Below, piece by piece: positions 34,721 through 44,411 of a DNA stretch of 64,000 nucleotides (its first letter is position 1; each line of letters begins with the position of its first letter). A program made the position numbers and the translations under genes. The stretch is taken from positions 1-64,000 of the forward strand of contig PPHI01000083.1 in NCBI GenBank assembly GCA_002901265.1. Direction: 5' to 3'. The stretch comes from Rhodopirellula baltica (GTDB taxonomy: Bacteria > Planctomycetota > Planctomycetia > Pirellulales > Pirellulaceae). The notes beneath the pieces were generated by a model. The model ran no database searches. It was not told the DNA's origin and saw only the letters and a program-made list of their open reading frames with translations.

Positions 34721-37700
34721 GTGAACTTTTCAATCCCCACAGCAGAGGTGTGTTTTTTGTTTAGCTTGTTGGTGTTGGGATGCGCACCAACAGCGAAGGA
34801 TAGTGGCGGATACACGCCTGCTGCTGATGTTGAGTCCGACACGCAAGCCAGCCAGGTCAACGGAACGGCCGACGCGAAGATGCGGGAAGCCATCGCCCGT
34901 CAGGATTGGAAATCAGCAGAGAGGTACTCAAACCAGGCGTTGATCGAGTCACCCGATGACCCGGGGGTGATGACGTTGGCTGCCGGAGTCCTCGCCTTTC
35001 GGGACCGCAAACGTGATGCCGCAACCTTGTTGGCTGATGCAGCCCGTGTCGCCGATTTTGAGCCCGCTTCAAGGGTTGAAAATGCGATCCGAGGCTTGAT
35101 GGATGTCGGTGAAATCTATGCCGCCATCGAGTTGCTCGAGCAGTCGCTAAAGCGGTTTCCCAATCGCGATGCGCATCGTCAAATCCTGATCGGTTTTTAC
35201 AACGAAGTGCAGCGCAGCGAGCAGATCCCTGAGCACTTACAAGTGCTGATTGCACACCGCCACTTTACGTTGCCGTTGCTGCTCACGACGACTGAGAATT
35301 CGTCGCGGCGTCTGTCTGAAAAGTCGGCCGAACGGTTGCTACAACGCAATCCTAAGGATCATCGCGTCCGTTTGTCAGAGGCGTTTCTGTACCTCTATCG
35401 CCGTCAATTCAAATCTGCGGCCGAGGTGCTCGATGACGTTCTGAAACATCACCCAGACTTTGCGGCCGCGTACGCGATGAAGGGGCAAGCACTTGTCGGA
35501 ATGTCGCAATGGCAAGCGATCCCGGACTGGCTGAGTAGCGCGCCGAACGCCAGCAAACAATACGCGGACTATTGGCTGACACTTGGTGATTATCTTCAAA
35601 ATTCCGGTCAGCTCGCGCCGAGTGTTCGCGCCTATTGGGAAGCATGTCGGCGGGCGCCAAGTCGTGCGTTGTCATGGAGTCGTCTTGGCCAAGCGGCGCG
35701 ACAACTCAAGGCAAGTGGCTCGGAGTTGGCGTCACAAGTCGATCCCAAAGATTTGCAGGCGATCGAGAAACACACCGAGCGTTTGCTCGCGATTCGCGAT
35801 GCGTTCAACGATTTCGCCGGTCACAGCAAGGACAGCCAACACGCGGCCTTTCAAGTTGCTCACACGCTGTTTGATGCAGGACGAACCTGGGAAGCCGAAG
35901 CGTGGTCTGCGATCGCGGCGACGTTGGAGAAACAACCTACCGACGAACTCGCGGTGCTGCGGCAACAAATCGTTCAGTCACTGAAGGCTGACCAATCATG
36001 GATTACGAAGCACGCGCCCGCCCTGCTGATTGACTATTCGAAATTACCAGAACCGTCGATTGCGAGCGTTGCATCGACAGACGCCAAGGCGGTCATCCCT
36101 GAGCGAACAACTCATGATCACATCCAATTCGTCGAGCGAGGATCGGAATGGGGACTCGATGGTGTCGGTAACAAAAATGATCCCAGCGATCCAAAATTGG
36201 CGCCACTGATTCGATCGACCGGTGCTGGTGGAGGCGCGATCGATTTCGATTTGGATGGGAGTGTTGACATCGCCGTGATTAATGCGGGTGGCACGATGAT
36301 GAAGTTAGACTCGATGCCGAATCAACTGCTGCGGAATGTCGGTGCTCGATTCGAAAGTGTTGGTGACCGCGCAGGATTTCATGACAAACGATTTGGCCAG
36401 GGGATTGCCGTTGGTGACATCAACGAAGATGGGTTTCCTGACATGTTGGTCAGCAACTTGGGAAGCAACCAGTTGTTGCGTAACAACGGCGACGGCACAT
36501 TTACAGATTGCTCACAGTGGCTCGGCGATTCGGAAGCTGCACAATGGTCGACGTCTGCTGCTTTTGTCGATGTCGATGGCGATTCAATAACTGATTTGAT
36601 CATTGACCAGTACTGCGTCCCGATACCGGAGCTCGAGCGCGCGTGCACCAATGCGGCGGGAGTCGAAGGGCCATGCCATCCGATGGTCTTTGCGGGCGAT
36701 ATTGACCAAGCGTATCAGTCGGTTGGTGACGGGCGTTTACGAAATGTCACCGAATCGTGGATCGGATCTCCACCGATTGGGCGTGGGCTTGGGATCGTAG
36801 CGGGGAAACTCGATTCGCGGCGGATGGGAGTGTATGTCGCAAACGACATGACTCGAAACGCTTACTACCCTGTCGAAACCGCTACAACAAACAACGCGAT
36901 ATCGCTTAACGACACGGCCACGGCGGCAGGACTGGCTGTTGATGGACGCTCGCTTGCACAAGCCAGTATGGGAATCGCGGCGGGTGATTTCGATTCGGAT
37001 GGCGACCTTGATTTCTATGTGACGGGCTTCGGCCGTGAGTACAACATCTACTATGAACAGATCTCGCCAGGACTATGGCGTGACACGACGGCCAAACAAA
37101 ACCTGATTGTGCCGACGCTAGAGTTTGTTGCCTTTGGGACTCAAGCGATCGATTTTGACAACGACGGCATCGACGAATTGGTGGTGACCAACGGGAACAT
37201 CGGCCAGTTCTCCGAACCCGGCGCCGACCGCTATGAGCAACCGTTTCAGGCATTTCGCCGCGGTGATACCGGCGCTTTTATGGAGCTGGAGCATGCATCA
37301 TGGGGACCGTATTTCCAGTCGCAGCATGTTGGCAGGGCGTTGTGGCGGGCGGACGTGGATCGTGATGGTCGTTGCGATTTTTTGATCACGCACACGCGAG
37401 AACGAATCGCTTTGGTGATGAATGAAACGCAAAGCGAAGCCAATCGGATTGGGTTTCAGTTGGTGGGGACGCGATCCAGCCGTGATGCCATCGGAGCAGT
37501 CATTCGCTTCAAGGTTGACGGGAACGAGCGAACCGTGTGGCAGCTTTCTGGGGATGGCTATTTTTGTAGCAACGAAAAGAAGCGACTGGTTGGCCTTGGC
37601 GGTTCGACTCGCGTTACTGATGTGAGAATCGAATGGCCGGACGGATCAACGGAACAGTTGCCCGAGTTGGCGGCTAATCGGGATTACTTGATCGTACAAG

Positions 37701-37738
37701 GCAGCGAAGAAGGTGTTGAGATTGCGACCTACCAGTAA
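34721..37738 (+). CDS. TPR/VCBS/ASPIC lipoprotein, paralogue 1
   Basis: 1005 residues starting at a GTG. The N-terminal export signal ends FLFSLLVLGCAP, a lipobox. Residues 45 to about 430 are TPR-like helical repeats (AAEVLDDVLKHHPDFAAAYA). Residues 470-860 form a VCBS/FG-GAP propeller with Ca2+-binding loops DFDLDGSVDIAV, DINEDGFPDMLV, DVDGDSITDLII, DFDSDGDLDFYV, DFDNDGIDELVV and DVDRDGRCDFLI. The end has an ASPIC/UnbV domain (SSRDAIGAVIRF, LSGDGYFCSN, RIEWPDGSTEQLPELA). CRTAC1-like proteins of this form are common in planctomycetes, and their function is not known. It is divergent from the DUF1559 gene. No Shine-Dalgarno sequence is visible. Confidence 0.85.
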   Translation: MNFSIPTAEVCFLFSLLVLGCAPTAKDSGGYTPAADVESDTQASQVNGTADAKMREAIARQDWKSAERYSNQALIESPDDPGVMTLAAGVLAFRDRKRDAATLLADAARVADFEPASRVENAIRGLMDVGEIYAAIELLEQSLKRFPNRDAHRQILIGFYNEVQRSEQIPEHLQVLIAHRHFTLPLLLTTTENSSRRLSEKSAERLLQRNPKDHRVRLSEAFLYLYRRQFKSAAEVLDDVLKHHPDFAAAYAMKGQALVGMSQWQAIPDWLSSAPNASKQYADYWLTLGDYLQNSGQLAPSVRAYWEACRRAPSRALSWSRLGQAARQLKASGSELASQVDPKDLQAIEKHTERLLAIRDAFNDFAGHSKDSQHAAFQVAHTLFDAGRTWEAEAWSAIAATLEKQPTDELAVLRQQIVQSLKADQSWITKHAPALLIDYSKLPEPSIASVASTDAKAVIPERTTHDHIQFVERGSEWGLDGVGNKNDPSDPKLAPLIRSTGAGGGAIDFDLDGSVDIAVINAGGTMMKLDSMPNQLLRNVGARFESVGDRAGFHDKRFGQGIAVGDINEDGFPDMLVSNLGSNQLLRNNGDGTFTDCSQWLGDSEAAQWSTSAAFVDVDGDSITDLIIDQYCVPIPELERACTNAAGVEGPCHPMVFAGDIDQAYQSVGDGRLRNVTESWIGSPPIGRGLGIVAGKLDSRRMGVYVANDMTRNAYYPVETATTNNAISLNDTATAAGLAVDGRSLAQASMGIAAGDFDSDGDLDFYVTGFGREYNIYYEQISPGLWRDTTAKQNLIVPTLEFVAFGTQAIDFDNDGIDELVVTNGNIGQFSEPGADRYEQPFQAFRRGDTGAFMELEHASWGPYFQSQHVGRALWRADVDRDGRCDFLITHTRERIALVMNETQSEANRIGFQLVGTRSSRDAIGAVIRFKVDGNERTVWQLSGDGYFCSNEKKRLVGLGGSTRVTDVRIEWPDGSTEQLPELAANRDYLIVQGSEEGVEIATYQ

Positions 37739-37763
37739 GCCGCAATCCCACAATCGGTCAATC

Positions 37764-37803
37764 ACCGCTCGCGGCGCTTAACTTGGGGCGCCGCTGCGGT
37801 TTT
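37764..37803 (+). terminator. Probable terminator after TPR/VCBS paralogue 1
   Basis: A two-part hairpin (ACCGC/GCGGT outside, GCGGCGC/GCGCCGC inside, ten-base loop) at 37764-37800 is followed by TTT. It lies 25 bases after the stop. The T tract is short, so efficiency is uncertain. The inverted orientation would also face the small lipoprotein gene. Confidence 0.6.
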
Positions 37804-37827
37804 GATCGACAGACAAATGTCTTGATG

Positions 37828-38016
37828 TCAGTTGCCTGGACGCGAACTTGTCGCGGCGCCGGAACGCATTTGCGCCTCGTAGTCCTGCATTTGCTGATCG
37901 GTCATTGGAGACGAGTTTTCAGGTTTTTCGGTGACTTTGTTTCCTGAGTCGCCACATCCGGTCAAACCAATTGCCGGAATGCTAATCAGGAACATCGCAA
38001 CGACGAACTTTTTCAT
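37828..38016 (-). CDS. Small lipoprotein between the TPR/VCBS genes
   Basis: 62 residues from ATG 38016; an in-frame start at 38046 is less likely since the signal MKKFVVAMFLISIPAIGLTGC begins at the later Met. The lipobox is GLTGC. The mature part is only 41 residues, polar and without Cys (DSGNKVTEKPENSSPMTDQQ, then a helix MQDYEAQMRS). Planctomycetes have many such small lipoproteins; the role is unknown. It lies 107 bases downstream of paralogue 2 on the same strand and may be the last gene of that operon. Confidence 0.7.
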   Translation of the reverse strand: MKKFVVAMFLISIPAIGLTGCGDSGNKVTEKPENSSPMTDQQMQDYEAQMRSGAATSSRPGN

Positions 38017-38122
38017 TTGAGTGATCCACGTTAACGGGGAGGGCAACGATATAAAACTATATCAGTGCAAAACATGACACCCCAAGATAACAGAACTTGC
38101 TAGCCACAACACGGATTCACGA

Positions 38123-41116
38123 TCAATCTGCGTGAACATTTTTCCGCCCTGCCTGCACAGGTTCGCTGCGTTGCCAGACGCCGTCGGCAGATTCGACGAT
38201 GAGGTAGCGTCCCGAAGTGAACGGCCCCGCGAAATGCTGCGTCATCCCGGAAGGCCACTTTACGTCGATGTGTTCGACGGACTTAATCTTGCCGATACCA
38301 AAGTCCAGCACCGGTTCGTCGCTGCAAAGGTAGCCGTCTCCCGCGGTCACCCAATCGCTCCACTGATTGCCTTCGGCAAAGACGTCAACGCGGGTGCCAA
38401 TCGCGTCACGCTCTGATGTCGTGCCGATCAGCTCAAGTTGGATCGCGGAGCCGGACGTTTCTGTGCGGTTTTGTAACAGAGCCAAAGGCTGATCCAAATG
38501 ATTGACCCACAAATCGAGATCACCGTCCCGATCGAAATCGGATTTTGCCATTGATCGGCCAAGGTACTCACCTTGCCAATATCCCGATTTGTCGGTGACG
38601 TCCGTCAATTCGAACCGGATGCCATGATTCATTAACAGTTGCGGACGCATTTGGTACGCATTGCCATAGGGACGCATGTCAAAGATGTGGCCGTTGGTGA
38701 CTGCCAAATCCAGCCATCCGTCGCGATCGATATCCAATGCTTTGGTTCCGAAGCCGACCATCGGGAGACTCAGGTCTTTGATCCCGTATCGCGTTGCAAA
38801 ATCGGTGTACCCGCCGTCGGACGCTTGAAGGTAAAGATTGGCCGATTCTTCGCTGAAGTTGGTGATGTGTAAATCGATCGTTCCGTCACGATTGAAGTCT
38901 CCTGAGGCAATTCCCATGCATCCGTTCGCCGCGCCTTCGAAGCCGTTGGCGACGCCTTTGGCATCAGCCGCGTTCGCCAATGCTTGATCGCCTTGATAAA
39001 CCAGCAAGTGATTGGGACGCACGTCATTTCCGACAAAGATTTCGTTGCCGTCGTTTGGATCAAAGTTTGTCACCACAACTCCCAACGCGGTCCCCGGAGT
39101 TGCGATGTCGCGTCCGATCGTATGAAGCTGAAACGTCCCATCGCCACGACTCGAAAACCAGCGATCGGATTGTGCATAGTGTTCCAGCGGCGACGGCTGC
39201 GACGGAAGCCCATCGGGCCCCAGCTTTGGGAGCGCAAACGCGCCCTCCATTTCGATGTAATCACATTCAAAGAGATCGGGGATGGAATCGCCATTCAGGT
39301 CGGCGATTGCCAACGAAGCAGTGAATTGATCGCTGGCGTCACGTATGACAACCGTGGCGTCACGAAAAGTACCATCGCCATTGTTGATCAATAAGCGATT
39401 TCGTCCGAGGCTTCCGAGCCAAAGGTCGATGAATCCGTCTTGATTGACGTCACCAGCAGCGATGCCCGATCCGTAGTTAAAATCTTCCGTGATCGACGGA
39501 ACGGTCCGGTCGATAAACTTTCCATCATGATTGTGTAGCAGCACATTTGATCGCGTGCACGCGTCCGTAGGCGGTTCGCCCGATCCTTGTGCCAGGTAGA
39601 CGTCAGGCCATCCATCCAGGTCGAAATCAACGATTGCAATCGCACCGCCGATCGATTCGTGGATCGGGATCGGCGAATCGTCCAGTTCCAGCGAACGGTA
39701 CCACTGGAAATCGGCGCCGACGGTCGAGGCAACGTTTTCAAAATGCGGTTTAGCGATCGGCGAGACTTCCACTACGTCGACTGGCTTATCGAATTGTGGC
39801 GTGCCGCGGCAAAGTTGCTGATAGGCATCGCCCAACGAATAGCCCGAGCGTTTTTCCCCAAGCAAGGCGGAATCGCGGGCAAGTTTGTCGATCCCTTCGG
39901 TTTGCAGAAGTTGCTGTCGCTTGGCAATGATTTCACGTTGTTTCGCAACCGAGCTGCCGGAATGTACGAGGCTCGCCCAGCCCAAGACTTCGAAGGGGCG
40001 TTCGAGTTCCAGGACTTGTTTCATGATCCGATTCTGCAGGTCCAGATGTTCTCTGAACTGCAGTCCGGGGCTTTGTAATTGATTCGAAGTGTTTTCGCAT
40101 TGCGCTAAATCGATCCCGCGTACACGGTACTGTTGGGCTTGCTCGGACTTTCCGAGTGCATCGAAAACTTTGGCTAATCGTTGGGTGCTGTTGCGGTCGG
40201 TTGGGTTTTGATACACGGCATTCAACAGAGCCGCTGCAGAGTCTTCGAAGTGTCGTGTGTCAAAAAAGTAAGTGCCAATCGCGGCCCAGTAATCGCCAAA
40301 GTGTTGCAGCCGATCGCGATCGCACTCGGCATGCCAATCGACAAACTGTTCGTGCTGTTGTGTTTCGGCAAGCAAACGCCCATAGAGAGCCGACGCAGCG
40401 GGAACTGGCCAACCGGAATCTCGTTCGGACGCCAAAGCATCGATGGCTTCGGGGTAATTCAGTTGTGTAAAGTGCCAACGGGCGAGACCGAGTCCCGGCT
40501 CGAAATACTCGCCGAGTTCGATGGCGGGATCTGGCTTCGTAGGGAACGCCTCGGTTCGCCGGATGAGCGAATTGAGTTCCATCTCATTTGCTTCCCCTGC
40601 CAAACAAAGTCGATCGGCAATTTGGGAAGCTTCTTCACGTCGACCGACCCGGGTCAGCAGTCCCCAAGCACGATGATGCCAAACCCATTCTTGTGGCCGG
40701 ACTTCGATTCCGCTGACCAAGACATCTGCCGCTTCGGAGGCACGTCCGGCCAAAAACAAGGCGCGCGCTCGCAAATCGATTCCTGCATCATAGAGCGGCG
40801 ATTCCTTACCGATGGACTTGGCCAATTCGGAGGCTCTGTCCAAGTGATCGAGACGCAACGCGGACTCGGCGGCAATCAGAATCGCTTCATGATTTTCCGG
40901 ATCTTGCACCAAGAAACGGATCGCGGCGTTACCGGCGGTTTGCCAGTTCCCCTCGGCGGCTCGACGACGAGCGAGCGAAAGGTCATTGGGTTTTTCTTCG
41001 ACGACTTGATCCGTCGCGATGTTTTCAATCGATTGCGAGTCACAGCCGACCACAAAGCACGTCAACAACGTGATCGCGATCAGGCCCCCGCGTTTGAACA
41101 AGTCGTGCGAAGACAT
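38123..41116 (-). CDS. TPR/VCBS/ASPIC lipoprotein, paralogue 2
   Basis: 997 residues from ATG 41116; an in-frame start at 41155 is less likely. The signal ends LITLL-type then VVGC, giving a lipobox. TPR-like helices fill residues 45-430. The propeller carries six Ca2+-loop motifs: DFDLDGWPDVYL, DVNQDGFIDLWL, DLNGDSIPDLFE, DFNRDGTIDLHI, DIDRDGWLDLAV and DFDRDGDLDLWV. The ASPIC/UnbV end has SERDAIGTRVDVF, VTAGDGYLCSDE and DVKWPSGMTQHF. It is on the minus strand, 57 bases after paralogue 3, so the two are probably one operon. No ribosome site is visible. Confidence 0.85.
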   Translation of the reverse strand: MSSHDLFKRGGLIAITLLTCFVVGCDSQSIENIATDQVVEEKPNDLSLARRRAAEGNWQTAGNAAIRFLVQDPENHEAILIAAESALRLDHLDRASELAKSIGKESPLYDAGIDLRARALFLAGRASEAADVLVSGIEVRPQEWVWHHRAWGLLTRVGRREEASQIADRLCLAGEANEMELNSLIRRTEAFPTKPDPAIELGEYFEPGLGLARWHFTQLNYPEAIDALASERDSGWPVPAASALYGRLLAETQQHEQFVDWHAECDRDRLQHFGDYWAAIGTYFFDTRHFEDSAAALLNAVYQNPTDRNSTQRLAKVFDALGKSEQAQQYRVRGIDLAQCENTSNQLQSPGLQFREHLDLQNRIMKQVLELERPFEVLGWASLVHSGSSVAKQREIIAKRQQLLQTEGIDKLARDSALLGEKRSGYSLGDAYQQLCRGTPQFDKPVDVVEVSPIAKPHFENVASTVGADFQWYRSLELDDSPIPIHESIGGAIAIVDFDLDGWPDVYLAQGSGEPPTDACTRSNVLLHNHDGKFIDRTVPSITEDFNYGSGIAAGDVNQDGFIDLWLGSLGRNRLLINNGDGTFRDATVVIRDASDQFTASLAIADLNGDSIPDLFECDYIEMEGAFALPKLGPDGLPSQPSPLEHYAQSDRWFSSRGDGTFQLHTIGRDIATPGTALGVVVTNFDPNDGNEIFVGNDVRPNHLLVYQGDQALANAADAKGVANGFEGAANGCMGIASGDFNRDGTIDLHITNFSEESANLYLQASDGGYTDFATRYGIKDLSLPMVGFGTKALDIDRDGWLDLAVTNGHIFDMRPYGNAYQMRPQLLMNHGIRFELTDVTDKSGYWQGEYLGRSMAKSDFDRDGDLDLWVNHLDQPLALLQNRTETSGSAIQLELIGTTSERDAIGTRVDVFAEGNQWSDWVTAGDGYLCSDEPVLDFGIGKIKSVEHIDVKWPSGMTQHFAGPFTSGRYLIVESADGVWQRSEPVQAGRKNVHAD

Positions 41117-41173
41117 AGAGAACAAGAATAGGGCGGTAGGGCAAGCAAACCCCAAGTATAAACGATTTTTGCT

Positions 41174-44100
41174 CTATCGCCGAAACGATTCTGGCTGGTC
41201 TTCGATGATCAGGATTCGTTGGTCCGCGTCGACGTCGTTGATCGTTTGCGTACTGCCGCTGGGCCAGATGACAGTCAATTCCGAAATCTTGTTGGCCGTT
41301 CCGAGTCCGAATGAAACAATGTCTTCGTTGTGGCACAAATATCCATCACCGGCCGTTACCCATTCATACATTTCACGTCCGTTGAATTGAATCTTGACGC
41401 GTGCCCCGATCGCATCCCGTTCACACTTCGTGCCACGTAATTCGACTTCGATCCAATGGTTTTCGTTGGGGCTTTCGTTCACTAGCAACGCCGAGTCTTC
41501 GTTGAGGTGCGTTAACACATAATCGAGCTTGCCATCCTGATTCCAATCGAGTTTTGCCAGTCCACGTCCCAAGTGATTTTTTGCCCAGTACCCGGATGGG
41601 TCAGTGACATCAACCAATTCAAAGCTTGACCCTTCATTCGAAAACAACTGCGAGGGCTGTTCAAATGGTGCTCGGTTGGCAATCGCATCTTCGATGTGCC
41701 CATTGGTAACGACCAAATCCAGATCGCTGTCGTTGTCATAGTCGATCGACTGTGTGCCGAATCCAAGCACCGAAAGGCTGGCTTTTGCTAGACCAAATTG
41801 AACATTGCGGTCTTGGTATTGGCCGGATTGATTTAGAAAGTAGCTAACGTGTTCACGTTGGAAATTGGTGATGTGAAAGTCGAGCCAACCGTTCCGGTCA
41901 AAGTCTCCTGACGCGATCCCCATTGATGCGGTTTTCGCGCCACTGAAACCATAGGCGCATCCGCGAAGCATCGCGAGGTCGTGCCAATTCCCGTCGTGGT
42001 CACGTTGCCACCACTGGTTGGCGTAAACATCATTCCCGACGAAGACTTCGTTTCCCGGTTCGTTATCAAAGTCACTGACGATCACACCGAGTCCTGCTCG
42101 TGCGGCATCGGGATCCGGATCCATCTGGTGAAACTCGATACCGCCGTCGGCCGATTGGAAGATGATTCGGTCAAAGGCCGCTTGGTAGTACTGCGGCATC
42201 AACGGTTCAAGAACTTCACCGCGCTCATTCCGTTTCGGTTCGTCGGTCAAGCGTTCGTCGTGCACGTAGTTCAGTTCAAATAAATCCGGAAGCATGTCCC
42301 CGTTCAGATCGGCGACTGCTAGCGATGTGGTCAACAGTGTCTGGTCATCCCGGTAATCAATTGGCTGTTGCGTGAAGGTGCCGTCGCCATTGTTTAGCAG
42401 CAAGGTGTTTGTGCCGATGTTCGCGATGAACAAGTCCGCGAAGCCATCTTGGTTCCAGTCCCCCGCCGTTGTTCCCATTGAGTAGCGGTACTCGTCGACC
42501 TGCGCAGACAGGGTAACGTCGACTACTTGGTCACCTTGATGACGGAACAATTGGTTGGTTTGACTGCCGATGAACGTTGGTGGGTCCGCACCGCCTTGGG
42601 AGAAATACAGGTCCGCTTGTCCGTCCAAATCGAAATCGGTGACAGTGACTGAGCCGCCAAACGATTGGTAGATCGAGAATCCATGGTCAAGCGGTCTACT
42701 GGCAACTTGATAAGAGTGTTGCAGACCGATCTCGTTGGCGACGTTTCGAAAAGCTGCCGGAAACCTTTCCTGTTCGGATTGCGTGGATGTTATCGCGTCT
42801 TCAGCGATCGATTCGCGAAGTTGTTGTTGTTCAATGCTGGGGAGAGGAAAACGACCGATCTTCACCCCGCATAAACGCGTCTGCCGTTCGGGGAAACCGT
42901 GTTCTGCTTTCACCAAGGTCCTCATCGTTTGCTGAAGTTTCAGCATTGTTTCGCGAGGGGCTTGCTGGTGGTAAGCGGCGATCGAGCGCCACAAGACTGC
43001 TTCCAGTGATCGGTCAAGCTGGTCCAGAATCGCTGCGAGTTTCTCGATCGTCTCGGGATCGGGGGCAGCCATGTCGGCGACACGGTTGTTGGCCAAAAAC
43101 AATGACCGCAGTGTGACTGCACGTGTGTCCCAACGGTTGGCCGCATCTTCGTCGCCCAATGTTTCCATGACCGAACGCAAGCGACTAATCGAACGGTAAT
43201 CGGTGGGATCACGATCGATCGCTTCAAGCAGTGCCCGGGCGGCTTCCTGGTGTCGATTTTGGGTGACCAGCCACAACCCGATCGCGGCCCAGTACTCGGC
43301 ATACTGTTGCACTTCGGGATCGACGTTTGAAAGCCATTTCTCCAGTTGTGTCATGTCCTGTGCTTCGGCCGCGGCACGTCCGAATAGGGCTTCGATCGAC
43401 GCAGGTTGCGTGTCCTCTTGGATCGATTCCTGTAAACACTCAAACGCCTCTTCGTATTGTTCGTCGGTAAACAACGAACGGGCCTTTGCGGAGACACCCA
43501 GCGGTTTGTATTGAATTTCCTCGACCGTCTCCGTTTCGTCGGTCATCGCATGACTGAGATGGATAAGAGCATGCAGCTCGTCTTGTCGAATGTTGCCTTG
43601 GCGGCATAACTGCTGGAGGTGCGAGGCAGCTTCGTGACGCCGGCCTTGGCAGTTGTAAAGAAAGGCGAGCTTCCGGTGTGCTTCGGCAGCCGACGGGACC
43701 ACATCAAGGATCGCCCTGTAGCGTTGCTCGGCATCGTCGTAACGCCCAACCTGCATACACCAGTCGGCGGCTTGCCCAAGGGCCGGCAGTCCGGCATCGG
43801 GGTGCCCACTGGGAATTTTGCTGAGCATGTCGATCGCTAGCGAAAGCTTGTTCTGATCGGCATAGAATGCGGCGAGACGAAACACGATTTCGGCGTCGTC
43901 GGGGTCACGGACCAACAGACGTTTGAGTTCTGTTTCTGCGGTGACTAGGTCACCATCGTGTGCCGCACGCTCGGCAAGCGCTATCGTTTCTTCGCGAGAG
44001 GCTGGTGTGATGGGGGCTGGATCTGACGCGAGGTCGGATGCTGTGCTCGCTTGAAGCTTGACCGCTGCGTTCGATGTATCACTGGGCAGCGGATCACTTT

Positions 44101-44224
44101 TGCCGCGGTCACAGCCTGCCTGTGCTGCCACGATGATGACAAGGCCCCATCGCAGCCATCGCTTTGGTTGTCCCCCAAAAGTTGCCGCTTGCTGTGCGGC
44201 AGAACGTATGAAACGCAACGACAT
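41174..44224 (-). CDS. TPR/VCBS/ASPIC lipoprotein, paralogue 3
   Basis: 1016 residues from ATG 44224; the ORF opens at 44251. The signal segment WGLVIIVAAQAGC ends in a lipobox. The TPR part (residues 60-430) shows ETELKRLLVRDPDDAEIVFRL and EQRYRAILDVVPSAAEAHRK. The propeller has DFDLDGQADLYF, DWNQDGFADLFI, DLNGDMLPDLFE, DFDRNGWLDFHI, DYDNDSDLDLVV and DWNQDGKLDYVL. The ASPIC/UnbV domain has CERDAIGARVKIQF, VTAGDGYLCHNE and WPSGSTQTI. Motif by motif it lines up with paralogue 2 and, less closely, with paralogue 1. YidC is 187 bases upstream on the same strand. Confidence 0.85.
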   Translation of the reverse strand: MSLRFIRSAAQQAATFGGQPKRWLRWGLVIIVAAQAGCDRGKSDPLPSDTSNAAVKLQASTASDLASDPAPITPASREETIALAERAAHDGDLVTAETELKRLLVRDPDDAEIVFRLAAFYADQNKLSLAIDMLSKIPSGHPDAGLPALGQAADWCMQVGRYDDAEQRYRAILDVVPSAAEAHRKLAFLYNCQGRRHEAASHLQQLCRQGNIRQDELHALIHLSHAMTDETETVEEIQYKPLGVSAKARSLFTDEQYEEAFECLQESIQEDTQPASIEALFGRAAAEAQDMTQLEKWLSNVDPEVQQYAEYWAAIGLWLVTQNRHQEAARALLEAIDRDPTDYRSISRLRSVMETLGDEDAANRWDTRAVTLRSLFLANNRVADMAAPDPETIEKLAAILDQLDRSLEAVLWRSIAAYHQQAPRETMLKLQQTMRTLVKAEHGFPERQTRLCGVKIGRFPLPSIEQQQLRESIAEDAITSTQSEQERFPAAFRNVANEIGLQHSYQVASRPLDHGFSIYQSFGGSVTVTDFDLDGQADLYFSQGGADPPTFIGSQTNQLFRHQGDQVVDVTLSAQVDEYRYSMGTTAGDWNQDGFADLFIANIGTNTLLLNNGDGTFTQQPIDYRDDQTLLTTSLAVADLNGDMLPDLFELNYVHDERLTDEPKRNERGEVLEPLMPQYYQAAFDRIIFQSADGGIEFHQMDPDPDAARAGLGVIVSDFDNEPGNEVFVGNDVYANQWWQRDHDGNWHDLAMLRGCAYGFSGAKTASMGIASGDFDRNGWLDFHITNFQREHVSYFLNQSGQYQDRNVQFGLAKASLSVLGFGTQSIDYDNDSDLDLVVTNGHIEDAIANRAPFEQPSQLFSNEGSSFELVDVTDPSGYWAKNHLGRGLAKLDWNQDGKLDYVLTHLNEDSALLVNESPNENHWIEVELRGTKCERDAIGARVKIQFNGREMYEWVTAGDGYLCHNEDIVSFGLGTANKISELTVIWPSGSTQTINDVDADQRILIIEDQPESFRR

Positions 44225-44411
44225 GGACAAGCCGATCCGGTGCCAGGGCAAGAAAACAGAAACCGTAACTCGAGTGTCCTCCGAAGGACGGTTTCAGTTT
44301 ACCCTGTCGCGACTGTGGGTTCAGCCATACGGCGTGGATGAGGCGCCGAATCGGATCCGAACTGGCGAGCGGCGAACGCTCGCTTTGTATTCGAATCGAG
44401 CTTGAAACGCC

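Noticed and set aside
40181-41131. 316-residue + strand frame
   Set aside because: It is antisense to TPR/VCBS paralogue 2, which has clear motifs on the minus strand.
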